This document shows positions 54,428-63,243 of a DNA stretch of 64,000 bases, piece by piece. The notes under the pieces were generated by a model. That model did not search any database. It saw nothing but the letters and a program-made list of their open reading frames with translations, and was not told the DNA's origin. How positions within the stretch are numbered: the stretch's first letter is position 1; each line of letters starts with the position of its first letter. The position numbers and the translations under genes are program-made. The stretch is from contig NZ_JABDRI010000028.1 in NCBI RefSeq assembly GCF_013041805.1, forward strand, positions 30,323 through 94,322, given 5' to 3'. The stretch comes from Lutibacter sp. (GTDB taxonomy: Bacteria; Bacteroidota; Bacteroidia; Flavobacteriales; Flavobacteriaceae).

Positions 54428-55549
54428 ATGGAAACAACTACGATAACTAATAACTTTAAATCTGAAGAATATTTCATTAATATGGGACCTCAGCACCCTG
54501 CAACGCACGGTGTTTTACGTTTACTTTTAACTATTGATGGGGAAATTATTAAAAAAGTTGAACCAGATTTAGGGTATATTCACCGTTCTATTGAAAAAAT
54601 GTGTGAACGAGATAGCTATCAACAAATAGTTCATTTAACTGATAGAATGGATTATTTATCTTCTCATATCAATAATGAAGCGGTTTGTTTGGCTGTTGAG
54701 AATGCATTAGAAATTGATATCCCAGAACGCGTTAAAGTAATTAGAACTATTATAGGTGAATTAACTAGAATTGCCTCTCATACCTTATGGTGGGGTGTTA
54801 TGGGAATGGATGTTGGTGCCTTAACAACGTATTTTCTTGGATTTAGAGATCGTGAATTAATTAATGATATTTTTGAAGAAACTTGTGGTGCACGCTTAAC
54901 AATGAACTACAATATTCCTGGTGGATTAATGTACGATATTCATCCAAATTTTATAAAAAGAGTAAAAGATTTTATAGCTCATTTTAAAACAAAACTACCA
55001 GAATACGACAAACTTTTAACTGGAAATGTAATTTTTCAGAAAAGAATGAAAGGTGTTGGAATTTTAACAAAAGAAGACGCTATTTCATTCGGAGCCTCAG
55101 GACCTGTTGGCCGTGGTTCTGGATATTCTTGTGACGTTAGAAAACACCATGCATATAGTGCTTTAGATAAAGTTAATTTTAAAGAAGCATTAAGAACTGA
55201 AGGTGATAGTTTAGCACGTTATGAAGTTAGAGTTCAAGAAATGTGGGAATCCATGTCAATCATTGAACAATTAATTGATAATATTCCTGAAGGAGATTAT
55301 AAAGTAGCTACAAATGCTGTAATTAAATTACCAAAAGGTGAATTCTATCAAAAAGTAGAAGCTGCTAGAGGTGAACTTGGTGTGTACATTGTAAGTACAG
55401 GAACTAAAAATCCATATCGATTAAAATTCCGTTCTCCAGGTTTTTCAAACTTATCTCTTTTAAATCATATTGCAGTAGGCGGTAAAATTGGAGATTTAGT
55501 TGCATCTATGGCAACATTAGATATTGTAGTCCCAGATATTGACAGATAA
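54428..55549 (+). CDS. nuoD: Complex I subunit NuoD
   Basis: 49-kDa-type subunit that forms the quinone pocket with NuoB. The 373-residue protein has MGPQHPATHGVLRLLL at about residue 19, LGYIHRSIEKM, and a C-terminus RSPGFSNL, ..DIVVPDIDR. The next gene is nuoH: nuoE, nuoF and nuoG, usually between these, are absent. Confidence 0.95.
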   Translation: METTTITNNFKSEEYFINMGPQHPATHGVLRLLLTIDGEIIKKVEPDLGYIHRSIEKMCERDSYQQIVHLTDRMDYLSSHINNEAVCLAVENALEIDIPERVKVIRTIIGELTRIASHTLWWGVMGMDVGALTTYFLGFRDRELINDIFEETCGARLTMNYNIPGGLMYDIHPNFIKRVKDFIAHFKTKLPEYDKLLTGNVIFQKRMKGVGILTKEDAISFGASGPVGRGSGYSCDVRKHHAYSALDKVNFKEALRTEGDSLARYEVRVQEMWESMSIIEQLIDNIPEGDYKVATNAVIKLPKGEFYQKVEAARGELGVYIVSTGTKNPYRLKFRSPGFSNLSLLNHIAVGGKIGDLVASMATLDIVVPDIDR

Positions 55550-55559
55550 AATAAACACA

Positions 55560-56624
55560 ATGAATATATCATTAAGTATCACAAAAAATATTCACGAATG
55601 GCTTTTTAGTATCATGCCAGAGGGTATAGCAAGTATAACAGAAATGGTGCTAATTGCAGTAGTGTATTTAGCCATATTTGCTGTTGCAGGTTTATACTTG
55701 GTTTTATTAGAAAGAAAGGTTGCTGCTTGGTTTCAATTAAGAATTGGTCCAAACAGAGTTGGATGGTGGGGTTTGTTACAAACTATGGCTGATGCCTTAA
55801 AATTAGTTTCAAAAGAATTAACCGGAACAGAAAGAGCTGACAAATTTTTATACAATTTAGCACCTTACTTTGTTATTGTTTCATCACTTATGGCTTTGGC
55901 TGTATTTCCTTTTTCACAAGAATTTCACGCATTTGACATTAATATTGGGGTTTTATTCCTAATGGCAATCTCATCAATTGGTGTAATTGGAATTTTATTA
56001 GGTGGTTGGAGTAGTAATAATAAGTTCGCGTTAATTGGTGCCATGCGTAGTGGGGTTCAAACTATTAGTTATGAATTATCTGTTGGTTTATCATTACTTA
56101 CAATGGTTCTTGTTACAGGTAGCTTGCAACTTTCAGAAATTATTGAAGTTCAAAAAAACGGTTGGTTAATAGTTCAAGGACATATTCCTGCAGTTATTGC
56201 TTTTATGATCTATATGATTGCTGGTACCGCTGAAACAAATAGAGCGCCTTTCGATTTAGTAGAGGCCGAATCGGAGTTAGGAGCTGGTTTTCATACCGAA
56301 TATTCAGGGATGAAATTCGCATACTTCTTTTTAGCTGAATTCATAAACATGTTTATAATTGCCGCAATTGCCGCAACTATATTTTTTGGAGGTTGGTTAT
56401 CTCCTTTTGGAATTACTGAATCTATTCCATTATTGGGAGTAGTTTGGTTCTTAGGAAAAACACTAGTAATTGTATTTTTAATGATGTGGTTTAGATGGAC
56501 ATTCCCTAGATTAAGAATTGACCAATTATTGACCTTAGAATGGAAATATTTATTGCCTTTAAATTTATTGAACCTTATTTTAATGGCTTTAGTTGTTTGG
56601 CTTAACTTAACAATTCAATTTTAG
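55560..56624 (+). CDS. nuoH: Complex I subunit NuoH
   Basis: Membrane subunit linking the quinone site with the proton channel. The ATG at 55560 is chosen; a TTG at 55539 would overlap nuoD. The 354-residue protein has eight spans, LLERKVAAWFQLRIGPNRVG, and the loop TNRAPFDLVEAESELGAGFHTEYSG (in parts). It follows nuoD directly by ten bases. Confidence 0.95.
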   Translation: MNISLSITKNIHEWLFSIMPEGIASITEMVLIAVVYLAIFAVAGLYLVLLERKVAAWFQLRIGPNRVGWWGLLQTMADALKLVSKELTGTERADKFLYNLAPYFVIVSSLMALAVFPFSQEFHAFDINIGVLFLMAISSIGVIGILLGGWSSNNKFALIGAMRSGVQTISYELSVGLSLLTMVLVTGSLQLSEIIEVQKNGWLIVQGHIPAVIAFMIYMIAGTAETNRAPFDLVEAESELGAGFHTEYSGMKFAYFFLAEFINMFIIAAIAATIFFGGWLSPFGITESIPLLGVVWFLGKTLVIVFLMMWFRWTFPRLRIDQLLTLEWKYLLPLNLLNLILMALVVWLNLTIQF

Positions 56625-56629
56625 AAATT

Positions 56630-57106
56630 ATGAGTTATTTTGGAAATATAGCAAAAGGTATAAAAACGTTGCTCACCGGTATGAGTGTTACTGGAAACTA
56701 CTTTTTGCACTCAAGAAAAGGAGCTATTACACAACAATATCCTGACAATAGAGAAACGCTAAAAATGTTTGATCGTTTTCGTGGTGAAGTCGTTATGCCT
56801 CACGATGAAAATAATGAACATACCTGTACTGGTTGTCAAAAATGTGAAATAGCTTGTCCTAATGGATCAATAGAAATTATTTGGGATCGACAATTAGATC
56901 CTGAAACTGGGAAAAAGAAAAAAATGATAGACAAACATATCTACCATTTAGGAATGTGTACTATGTGTGGTTTATGCATTGAAGCTTGTCCAACTGATGC
57001 TATTTTATGGGCTCAGAATTTTGAAAATTCTGTATATGATAGAAGTTATTTGACAAAAGTTTTAAACAAGCCTGGCTCAAAAGTTAAAGCGGGAATAGAA
57101 GACTAG
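56630..57106 (+). CDS. nuoI: Complex I subunit NuoI
   Basis: Carries the two [4Fe-4S] clusters N6a and N6b. The 158-residue protein has two ferredoxin motifs, CTGCQKCEIACP and CTMCGLCIEACP. In complexes without NuoEFG this is one of the possible entry points for electrons from ferredoxin; family knowledge, not proved here. Confidence 0.95.
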   Translation: MSYFGNIAKGIKTLLTGMSVTGNYFLHSRKGAITQQYPDNRETLKMFDRFRGEVVMPHDENNEHTCTGCQKCEIACPNGSIEIIWDRQLDPETGKKKKMIDKHIYHLGMCTMCGLCIEACPTDAILWAQNFENSVYDRSYLTKVLNKPGSKVKAGIED

Positions 57107-57110
57107 AGAT

Positions 57111-57635
57111 ATGGAAAAAATTATATTTTACATTTTAGCATTCATTATAATTGCCTTTGCAATTGCATCTGTTTCGAGCAAAAAAATGCTTCGATCCGTT
57201 ATTTATTTATTGTTTGTACTTATAGGCATATCTGGAATTTATTTTTTAATAGATTATAATTTCCTAGCTGCAATACAACTTACAGTATATGCGGGTGGTA
57301 TTATTGTTCTTATTATATTTTCAGTAATGCTAGTACATCATGTAGAAATGGAATTGGAGCTTGCAAAAGTTTCAAAAAGAATTATAGTTGGTATCGCAAG
57401 TTTATTAGGTCTTGCTTTATTTTTAGTAACTATTTATTCTCACGAATTTAATGTTGTTGAAAATTCTATTACAACTACAACCGAAGATATTGGGCTCGGA
57501 TTATTAAACTATGAAGCTGGTGGATTTATTTTACCGTTTGAAGTAATTAGTTTATTGCTATTAGCCTCAATGATTGGAGCAATTATTATTGCTAAAGGCA
57601 CAAAACTAACCAGCAAAAAAAATGACACAGTATGA
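57111..57635 (+). CDS. nuoJ: Complex I subunit NuoJ
   Basis: The 174-residue protein has five spans with the conserved YAGGIIVLIIFSVML at span 3. It overlaps nuoK by four bases. Confidence 0.94.
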   Translation: MEKIIFYILAFIIIAFAIASVSSKKMLRSVIYLLFVLIGISGIYFLIDYNFLAAIQLTVYAGGIIVLIIFSVMLVHHVEMELELAKVSKRIIVGIASLLGLALFLVTIYSHEFNVVENSITTTTEDIGLGLLNYEAGGFILPFEVISLLLLASMIGAIIIAKGTKLTSKKNDTV

Positions 57636-57949
57636 TAGCCGGAATTAGCATATACGAAATACTAACCGTAACCTCTTTCCTATTTTTTATTGGTGTTTAC
57701 GGATTTATCACAAGAAAAAACCTGATTTCAATTTTAATGTCTGTTGAATTAATTTTGAACGCATCGGTTATAAATTTTGTTATTATTAACAAATATTTGT
57801 ATCCAGATGTATTACAAGGAGTTTTCTTCTCAATTTTTATTATTGCCGTAGCCGCTGCCGAAACTGCATTAGCTATCTCAATAATAATTAACCTTTACAG
57901 ACAAATTAGCTCTGTAGAAGTTAAGGACACTGAAATTATGAAGTATTAA
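57632..57949 (+). CDS. nuoK: Complex I subunit NuoK
   Basis: Small three-span subunit of 105 residues with two glutamates in spans 2 and 3 (MSVELILNASVINF and AAAETALAISII) that belong to the proton path. Confidence 0.94.
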   Translation: MIAGISIYEILTVTSFLFFIGVYGFITRKNLISILMSVELILNASVINFVIINKYLYPDVLQGVFFSIFIIAVAAAETALAISIIINLYRQISSVEVKDTEIMKY

Positions 57950-57961
57950 TAGTTAAGAAAC

Positions 57962-59881
57962 ATGGATATAAGTTATACAATATTAATTCCGTTAATTCCT
58001 CTAGCAGTATTTTTACTTTTAGGAATTTTTAATCAAAAAATTAAACCAGCTGTTTCTGGATATATTGGCGTTGCAGGTTTATCTGCCTCAGCAGCACTAT
58101 CATTTTATACAGCTTATCAATACTTTTTTGTTGTAGGTAAAGAAAGTGGTATTTACAAAACAATTGTTCAAAAAGTAACTTGGATGAACTTTACTGACAC
58201 CTTGCATATAGATATGGGTGTGTTAATTGATCCAATATCAATAATGATGCTTATTGTAGTATCAATAGTATCATTAATGGTGCATATATACAGTAGAGGT
58301 TATATGAAAGGTGATGATGGATATACACGCTTTTTCTCCTTCCTTTCACTATTCTCATTCTCAATGTTTGGGTTGGTTTTAGCAACAAACCTTTTCCAAA
58401 TTTATATTTTTTGGGAATTAGTTGGTGTTTCATCTTTCCTATTAATTGGTTACTATTATACAAAGCCTTCAGCTGTATCTGCCGCAAAAAAAGCATTTAT
58501 TGTAACTCGTTTTGCAGATTTAGGTTTCTTAATTGGAATATTAATAATGGGATACTACACAGGAACATTTGATTTTGAAACATTAAACAATCCTGAAGGA
58601 CCTGCTATTTTAAATTGGGCGTCTACTTCATTTATGGGATTATCAGTAATCACTTGGGCATTAATCTTAATGTTTATAGGTGGCGCAGGAAAATCAGCCA
58701 TGTTTCCATTACACATTTGGTTACCAGATGCTATGGAAGGTCCAACTCCAGTTTCCGCATTAATTCACGCAGCTACCATGGTTGTAGCAGGTGTGTATTT
58801 AGTTGCTCGACTTTTTCCAATGTTTTATTTTGTTGAAGATGGTTTTGCACTGAATATTGTTGCTTATGTTGGAGGATTTTCATCGCTATTTGCTGCTATA
58901 ATTGCAATAACACAAACCGATATAAAACGAGTATTGGCATTTTCAACCATGTCACAAATTGGTTATATGATGATGTCTTTGGGAGTTTCTGGTTATGAAG
59001 GTCACGAAGGTGTTGGTTATATGGCTTCAATGTTCCATTTATTTACACATGCAATGTTTAAAGCATTACTATTCTTAGCTGCAGGTTCTGTTATTCATGC
59101 AGTACATAGTAATTATTTAAAAGATATGGGTGGTTTACGTAAATATATGCCTATTACCAATATTACATTTTTAATTGCTGCCTTAGCAATTGCTGGTGTA
59201 TTTCCATTATCAGGATTTTGGAGTAAAGATGAAATTTTAGTTGCTGCATTTGAACACAACACATTACTATATGTTGTTGGTGTATTTGTTGCAGGTTTAA
59301 CTGCGTTTTATATGTTTAGATTGTATTTTGGAATTTTCTGGGGAAAAGATACTCAATACAAACATGAGCCTCACGAATCACCTCTTTCCATGACTTTTCC
59401 TTTAATGGTATTAGCATTTATTACGGTTGTTGGTGGATTAATTCATTTTAGTGAATACGTATCTGCAGATAAAGCCGGATTTGAAGCTCATTTAAATATT
59501 CCTTTAGCATTAGTTGCTACAGCTGTGGGCTTAACTGGAATTATTCTTGCTTTTGTTTTCTACAAAAAAGAAAATGAATTGCCTTCAAGATTTGCACATG
59601 CCTTTGGCGTATTTTATAAATGGACTTTTGATAAGTTCTATTTTGATGAAATTTATTTATTCGTTACCAAAAAAATAATTTTTAATCTTATTGCTGCTCC
59701 AATAGCTTGGTTCGACAAAAAATTTGTTGATGGAACTATGGAAGGTATAGGAAATAAAACAGTAGTTATTTCGAAAAGAATTAAAGGAATTCAATCTGGG
59801 AAAGTACAAGATTACGCATTCTCATTTATTGCTGGAGTCGTTATTTTAGCTTTGGTATTTATTTATTTATGGACAAACTAA
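57962..59881 (+). CDS. nuoL: Complex I subunit NuoL
   Basis: Large antiporter-like proton-pumping subunit. The 639-residue protein has about 16 spans, the motif WELVGVSSFLLIGYY with the essential Glu, GKSAMFPLHIWLPDAMEGPTPVSALIHAATMV (in parts) with key Lys and His, and a long C-terminal amphipathic helix region. Full length. Confidence 0.95.
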   Translation: MDISYTILIPLIPLAVFLLLGIFNQKIKPAVSGYIGVAGLSASAALSFYTAYQYFFVVGKESGIYKTIVQKVTWMNFTDTLHIDMGVLIDPISIMMLIVVSIVSLMVHIYSRGYMKGDDGYTRFFSFLSLFSFSMFGLVLATNLFQIYIFWELVGVSSFLLIGYYYTKPSAVSAAKKAFIVTRFADLGFLIGILIMGYYTGTFDFETLNNPEGPAILNWASTSFMGLSVITWALILMFIGGAGKSAMFPLHIWLPDAMEGPTPVSALIHAATMVVAGVYLVARLFPMFYFVEDGFALNIVAYVGGFSSLFAAIIAITQTDIKRVLAFSTMSQIGYMMMSLGVSGYEGHEGVGYMASMFHLFTHAMFKALLFLAAGSVIHAVHSNYLKDMGGLRKYMPITNITFLIAALAIAGVFPLSGFWSKDEILVAAFEHNTLLYVVGVFVAGLTAFYMFRLYFGIFWGKDTQYKHEPHESPLSMTFPLMVLAFITVVGGLIHFSEYVSADKAGFEAHLNIPLALVATAVGLTGIILAFVFYKKENELPSRFAHAFGVFYKWTFDKFYFDEIYLFVTKKIIFNLIAAPIAWFDKKFVDGTMEGIGNKTVVISKRIKGIQSGKVQDYAFSFIAGVVILALVFIYLWTN

Positions 59882-59890
59882 CAAATTAAT

Positions 59891-61378
59891 ATGGATATTT
59901 TATCACTCTTTGTCGTTGTACCTGTTCTTACAATTTTAGCCTTAGTTTTTACAAAAGGTCTAAAACAGGCACGTCAAGTTTCAATGGTTGGAAGTATAAT
60001 TCAACTAGGAATGGCAGTAAATTTAGTTATTTCCTATTTTAAAGAAAAGGCTATTAATGATAACATTATGGTTTTCACCAAAGATTTAGTTTGGTTTGAA
60101 CAATTTAATATTCACTATGCTATTGGTGTAGATGGAATTTCGGTTGCACTAATTGTTTTAACAACAATAGTTGTTTTGGCTGGTGTATTCATTTCTTGGA
60201 AAATGCCAGATTTACCAAAAGAATTTTTTATCTCATTGCTAGTATTATCAACAGGAGTTTATGGTTTCTTTATTTCTATTGATCTATTTACAATGTTTGT
60301 ATTTTACGAAATAGCGGTAATTCCAATGTATCTTTTAATTGGTATTTGGGGAAGTGGACCAAAAGAATATTCCGCTATGAAATTAACATTAATGTTAATG
60401 GGAGCTTCAGCAGTATTATTAGTTGGTGTTTTAGGAATTTATTTCAACTCAAATGCTGATGGTGGAGCTTTAACTTTTAATATTTTAGAAATTTCACAAG
60501 TAAACATTCCATTTGAAGCTCAAAAATTATTTTTCCCTTTAACATTTATTGGATTTGCAGTTCTTGGAGCTTTATTTCCTTTTCATACTTGGTCACCTGA
60601 TGGTCACGCCTCTGCACCAACAGCAGTTTCAATGCTGCATGCAGGAGTATTAATGAAATTAGGTGGGTATGGCGTGTTTAGAGTTGCAATGTTTTTATTA
60701 CCTGAAGGTGCAATGCATTGGGATTGGTTCTTTATTATTTTAGCAGCAACTGGTGTAGTTTATGGTGCTTTTGGAGCCATTAAACAAACAGATTTAAAGT
60801 ATATTAACGCCTATGCGTCTGTTAGTCACTTAGGGTTGGTATTATTTGCCTTACTTACATTAAACAAAACAGCTTGGAATGGCGCCATAATTCAATCATT
60901 ATCTCACGGATTATTAACTGCTATGTTCTTTGCCTTAATTGGAATGGTTTACGGAAGAACACATACACGCGATATTAACAAATTAGGAGGGTTAATGAAA
61001 ATTATGCCGTTTATTGGAGCAATTTATGTAATAACAGGTATGGCATATTTAGGTCTTCCAGGGTTTAGTGGTTTTGTTGCTGAAATGAATATTTTTGTAG
61101 GTGCTTTCCAAAACCCAGATACTTTTCAAAGAGTTTTAACCATTCTTGCTGTATCTTCAATAGTTGTTACAGCAGTATATATTCTTAGGTTAGTTGGTAA
61201 AATAATGATGGGACCACTTGTTAATGATGATTTTGCAAACTTACCAAAAGCCACTTGGTATGAAAAAACAGGTATTTTACTATTACTAATTCCAATTGTA
61301 GCAATTGGAGTTGTACCTCTTTGGTTAAGTGACATGATTATGGCAAGTTTAGATCCTTTTATTAAAGGAGTATTATAA
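59891..61378 (+). CDS. nuoM: Complex I subunit NuoM
   Basis: Second antiporter-like subunit, 495 residues, with FYEIAVIPMYLLIGIWG (essential Glu), GALFPFHTWSPDGHASAPTAVSMLHAGVLMKLGGYG (in parts) and the end KTGILLLLIPIVAIGVVPLWLS. Confidence 0.95.
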   Translation: MDILSLFVVVPVLTILALVFTKGLKQARQVSMVGSIIQLGMAVNLVISYFKEKAINDNIMVFTKDLVWFEQFNIHYAIGVDGISVALIVLTTIVVLAGVFISWKMPDLPKEFFISLLVLSTGVYGFFISIDLFTMFVFYEIAVIPMYLLIGIWGSGPKEYSAMKLTLMLMGASAVLLVGVLGIYFNSNADGGALTFNILEISQVNIPFEAQKLFFPLTFIGFAVLGALFPFHTWSPDGHASAPTAVSMLHAGVLMKLGGYGVFRVAMFLLPEGAMHWDWFFIILAATGVVYGAFGAIKQTDLKYINAYASVSHLGLVLFALLTLNKTAWNGAIIQSLSHGLLTAMFFALIGMVYGRTHTRDINKLGGLMKIMPFIGAIYVITGMAYLGLPGFSGFVAEMNIFVGAFQNPDTFQRVLTILAVSSIVVTAVYILRLVGKIMMGPLVNDDFANLPKATWYEKTGILLLLIPIVAIGVVPLWLSDMIMASLDPFIKGVL

Positions 61379-61398
61379 AATTTAAATAGATAACTAAA

Positions 61399-62826
61399 AT
61401 GGATTTTAGTAGTTTTTTATTAATGAGACAAGAAATTATATTACTAGCAATTATTATATTGCTACTAATAGCTGAAATATTTATACCCAAAAACAAAAAA
61501 AGTAGCATCGTACATTTTGCTATATTTTTATTCGGTATTCATACTATTGTCGGATTTTTGAGCATAAATGAATGTAGTATTTTTGGTGGATCATTTCAAA
61601 CAAATAATTTAATTCATTTCTTTAAAAATGTATTGAATATTGGAGTGCTTATTTTGTTGCTTCAATCAGCAGATTGGATTCAAGAAAAAATTGTTGCGCA
61701 AGATAAAGGAACTGAATTTTTTATCTTATTATTTTCCTCATTATTAGGAATGTATTTTATGATTTCTTCAGGTGATTTTTTAATGTTTTACATAGGTTTA
61801 GAATTATCTACATTACCAGTTGCAGCGTTAGCAGCTTATGAAACTTCAAAAAGAATTTCAAGTGAATCTGGTATTAAGTTAATACTATCAGCTGGCTTAG
61901 CGTCTGGTATTTCATTGTTTGGAATATCATTGCTATACGCTACTTCTGGCTCTATATTTTTTCACGACATTATTGGAACAATCTCTGCAAGCAACTTAAC
62001 AATTTTAGGTTTTATTTTATTTTTTGCAGGTTTATCATTTAAAATATCATTAGTGCCATTTCATTTTTGGACGGCTGATGTTTACGAAGGCGCTCCAATT
62101 AGTGTTGCCTCCTATTTGTCTGTAATTTCAAAAGGTGCAGCGGCATTCATCTTAATGATCCTATTATTTACAATCTTTAAATCATTAATGCACATTTGGG
62201 AAAATATGATTTATGTAATTTCAATTGCCACCATGTTTATTGGTAACTTATTTGCATTACGTCAACAAAATATGAAACGCTTCTTAGCTTTTTCATCTAT
62301 TGCACAAGCAGGATTTATATTGCTTGGGTTAATATCGGGCACTCAGTTGGGAACTACTACAGTTGTTTATTTTATAATGATATACATTTTTTCAAATTTA
62401 GCAGCATTTGGTGTAGTTCAAGCAATTTCTTCAAAAACAGGGAAAGAAAATATGACTGATTATGAAGGTTTGTACAGAACAAATCCAAAACTAAGTTTGG
62501 TAATGCTTTTAGCATTGTTCTCTCTAGCTGGTATTCCTCCCGTTGCAGGTTTCTTTGGTAAATTCTTCTTATTTACAGCTGCCGCAAGTGAAGGTTTCTA
62601 TTTGTTAGTATTTTTGGCTGTTGTAAATGTTACTATTTCTTTATATTATTATTTATTAGTAGTACGAGCAATGTTTTTAAGAAAAGGAGAAAATCCGATT
62701 CCATTTTTTAAGAATAAAATCTATATGCGTTTAGGCTTAATAATTACAGTAATTGGTATTATAGTCCTAGGTTTATATAGCCCATTATATGAATATATTT
62801 ACGAACTAAGTAGCATATACAATTAA
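61399..62826 (+). CDS. nuoN: Complex I subunit NuoN
   Basis: Third antiporter-like subunit, 475 residues, with FYIGLELSTLPVAALAAYE (essential Glu), FKISLVPFHFWTADVYEGAPISVASYLSVISKGAA (in parts) and LFSLAGIPPVAGFFGKFFLF. Last recognised complex I gene; one more small gene follows after 6 bases. Confidence 0.95.
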   Translation: MDFSSFLLMRQEIILLAIIILLLIAEIFIPKNKKSSIVHFAIFLFGIHTIVGFLSINECSIFGGSFQTNNLIHFFKNVLNIGVLILLLQSADWIQEKIVAQDKGTEFFILLFSSLLGMYFMISSGDFLMFYIGLELSTLPVAALAAYETSKRISSESGIKLILSAGLASGISLFGISLLYATSGSIFFHDIIGTISASNLTILGFILFFAGLSFKISLVPFHFWTADVYEGAPISVASYLSVISKGAAAFILMILLFTIFKSLMHIWENMIYVISIATMFIGNLFALRQQNMKRFLAFSSIAQAGFILLGLISGTQLGTTTVVYFIMIYIFSNLAAFGVVQAISSKTGKENMTDYEGLYRTNPKLSLVMLLALFSLAGIPPVAGFFGKFFLFTAAASEGFYLLVFLAVVNVTISLYYYLLVVRAMFLRKGENPIPFFKNKIYMRLGLIITVIGIIVLGLYSPLYEYIYELSSIYN

Positions 62827-62832
62827 GAGATT

Positions 62833-63159
62833 ATGGTATTAGCAGGAAAACACACATTTGGAAGTATAGGAGATACTAGAGTTACTTTTATAGAAAAAAA
62901 GATTGATGAAAATCGTAAAGATTTTCTTCAAAAACTTTTAGAACATAATGGCTTTGAAGTTATAATTCAAGAAGAAAAAAGAAAAACAGAAGAAGAACCT
63001 CAATTATACACAGTCGCAACAACTGACATGGTTTTTAATCCTACTATTTGGGTTTTTGAACGTAAATTAAAAACCTTAGACGGTCATATTGTTAATCAAG
63101 ATTATTGGACTCAAGCTTCAGAAGATACAAACCCACGTTATTGGAAAAACGAAAAATAA
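62833..63159 (+). CDS. Small protein at the end of the nuo operon, unknown function
   Basis: A 108-residue soluble protein starting six bases after nuoN. It has no span, no Cys and no known domain; the middle is rich in charged residues (EEKRKTEEEP) and the end is acidic/aromatic (VNQDYWTQ, NPRYW). The terminator after it shows that it belongs to the nuo transcript. It may be a local subunit or factor of the complex, which is inference. Confidence 0.75.
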   Translation: MVLAGKHTFGSIGDTRVTFIEKKIDENRKDFLQKLLEHNGFEVIIQEEKRKTEEEPQLYTVATTDMVFNPTIWVFERKLKTLDGHIVNQDYWTQASEDTNPRYWKNEK

Positions 63160-63173
63160 AATAGTCTATATAT

Positions 63174-63214
63174 AAAAAAGAGTCACTTAGCAAATGGTTA
63201 AGTGACTCTTTTTT
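63174..63214 (+). terminator. Intrinsic terminator of the nuo operon
   Basis: GAGTCACTTA / TAAGTGACTC stem with A and T runs, 14 bases after the last gene. Confidence 0.9.
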
Positions 63215-63243
63215 ATGCGGTTTATATTTAGTTTAGATAGTTG

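Noticed and set aside
55539..55559. TTG start for nuoH giving 7 more residues
   Set aside because: A good ATG follows at 55560, matches the usual NuoH start and avoids an overlap with nuoD.
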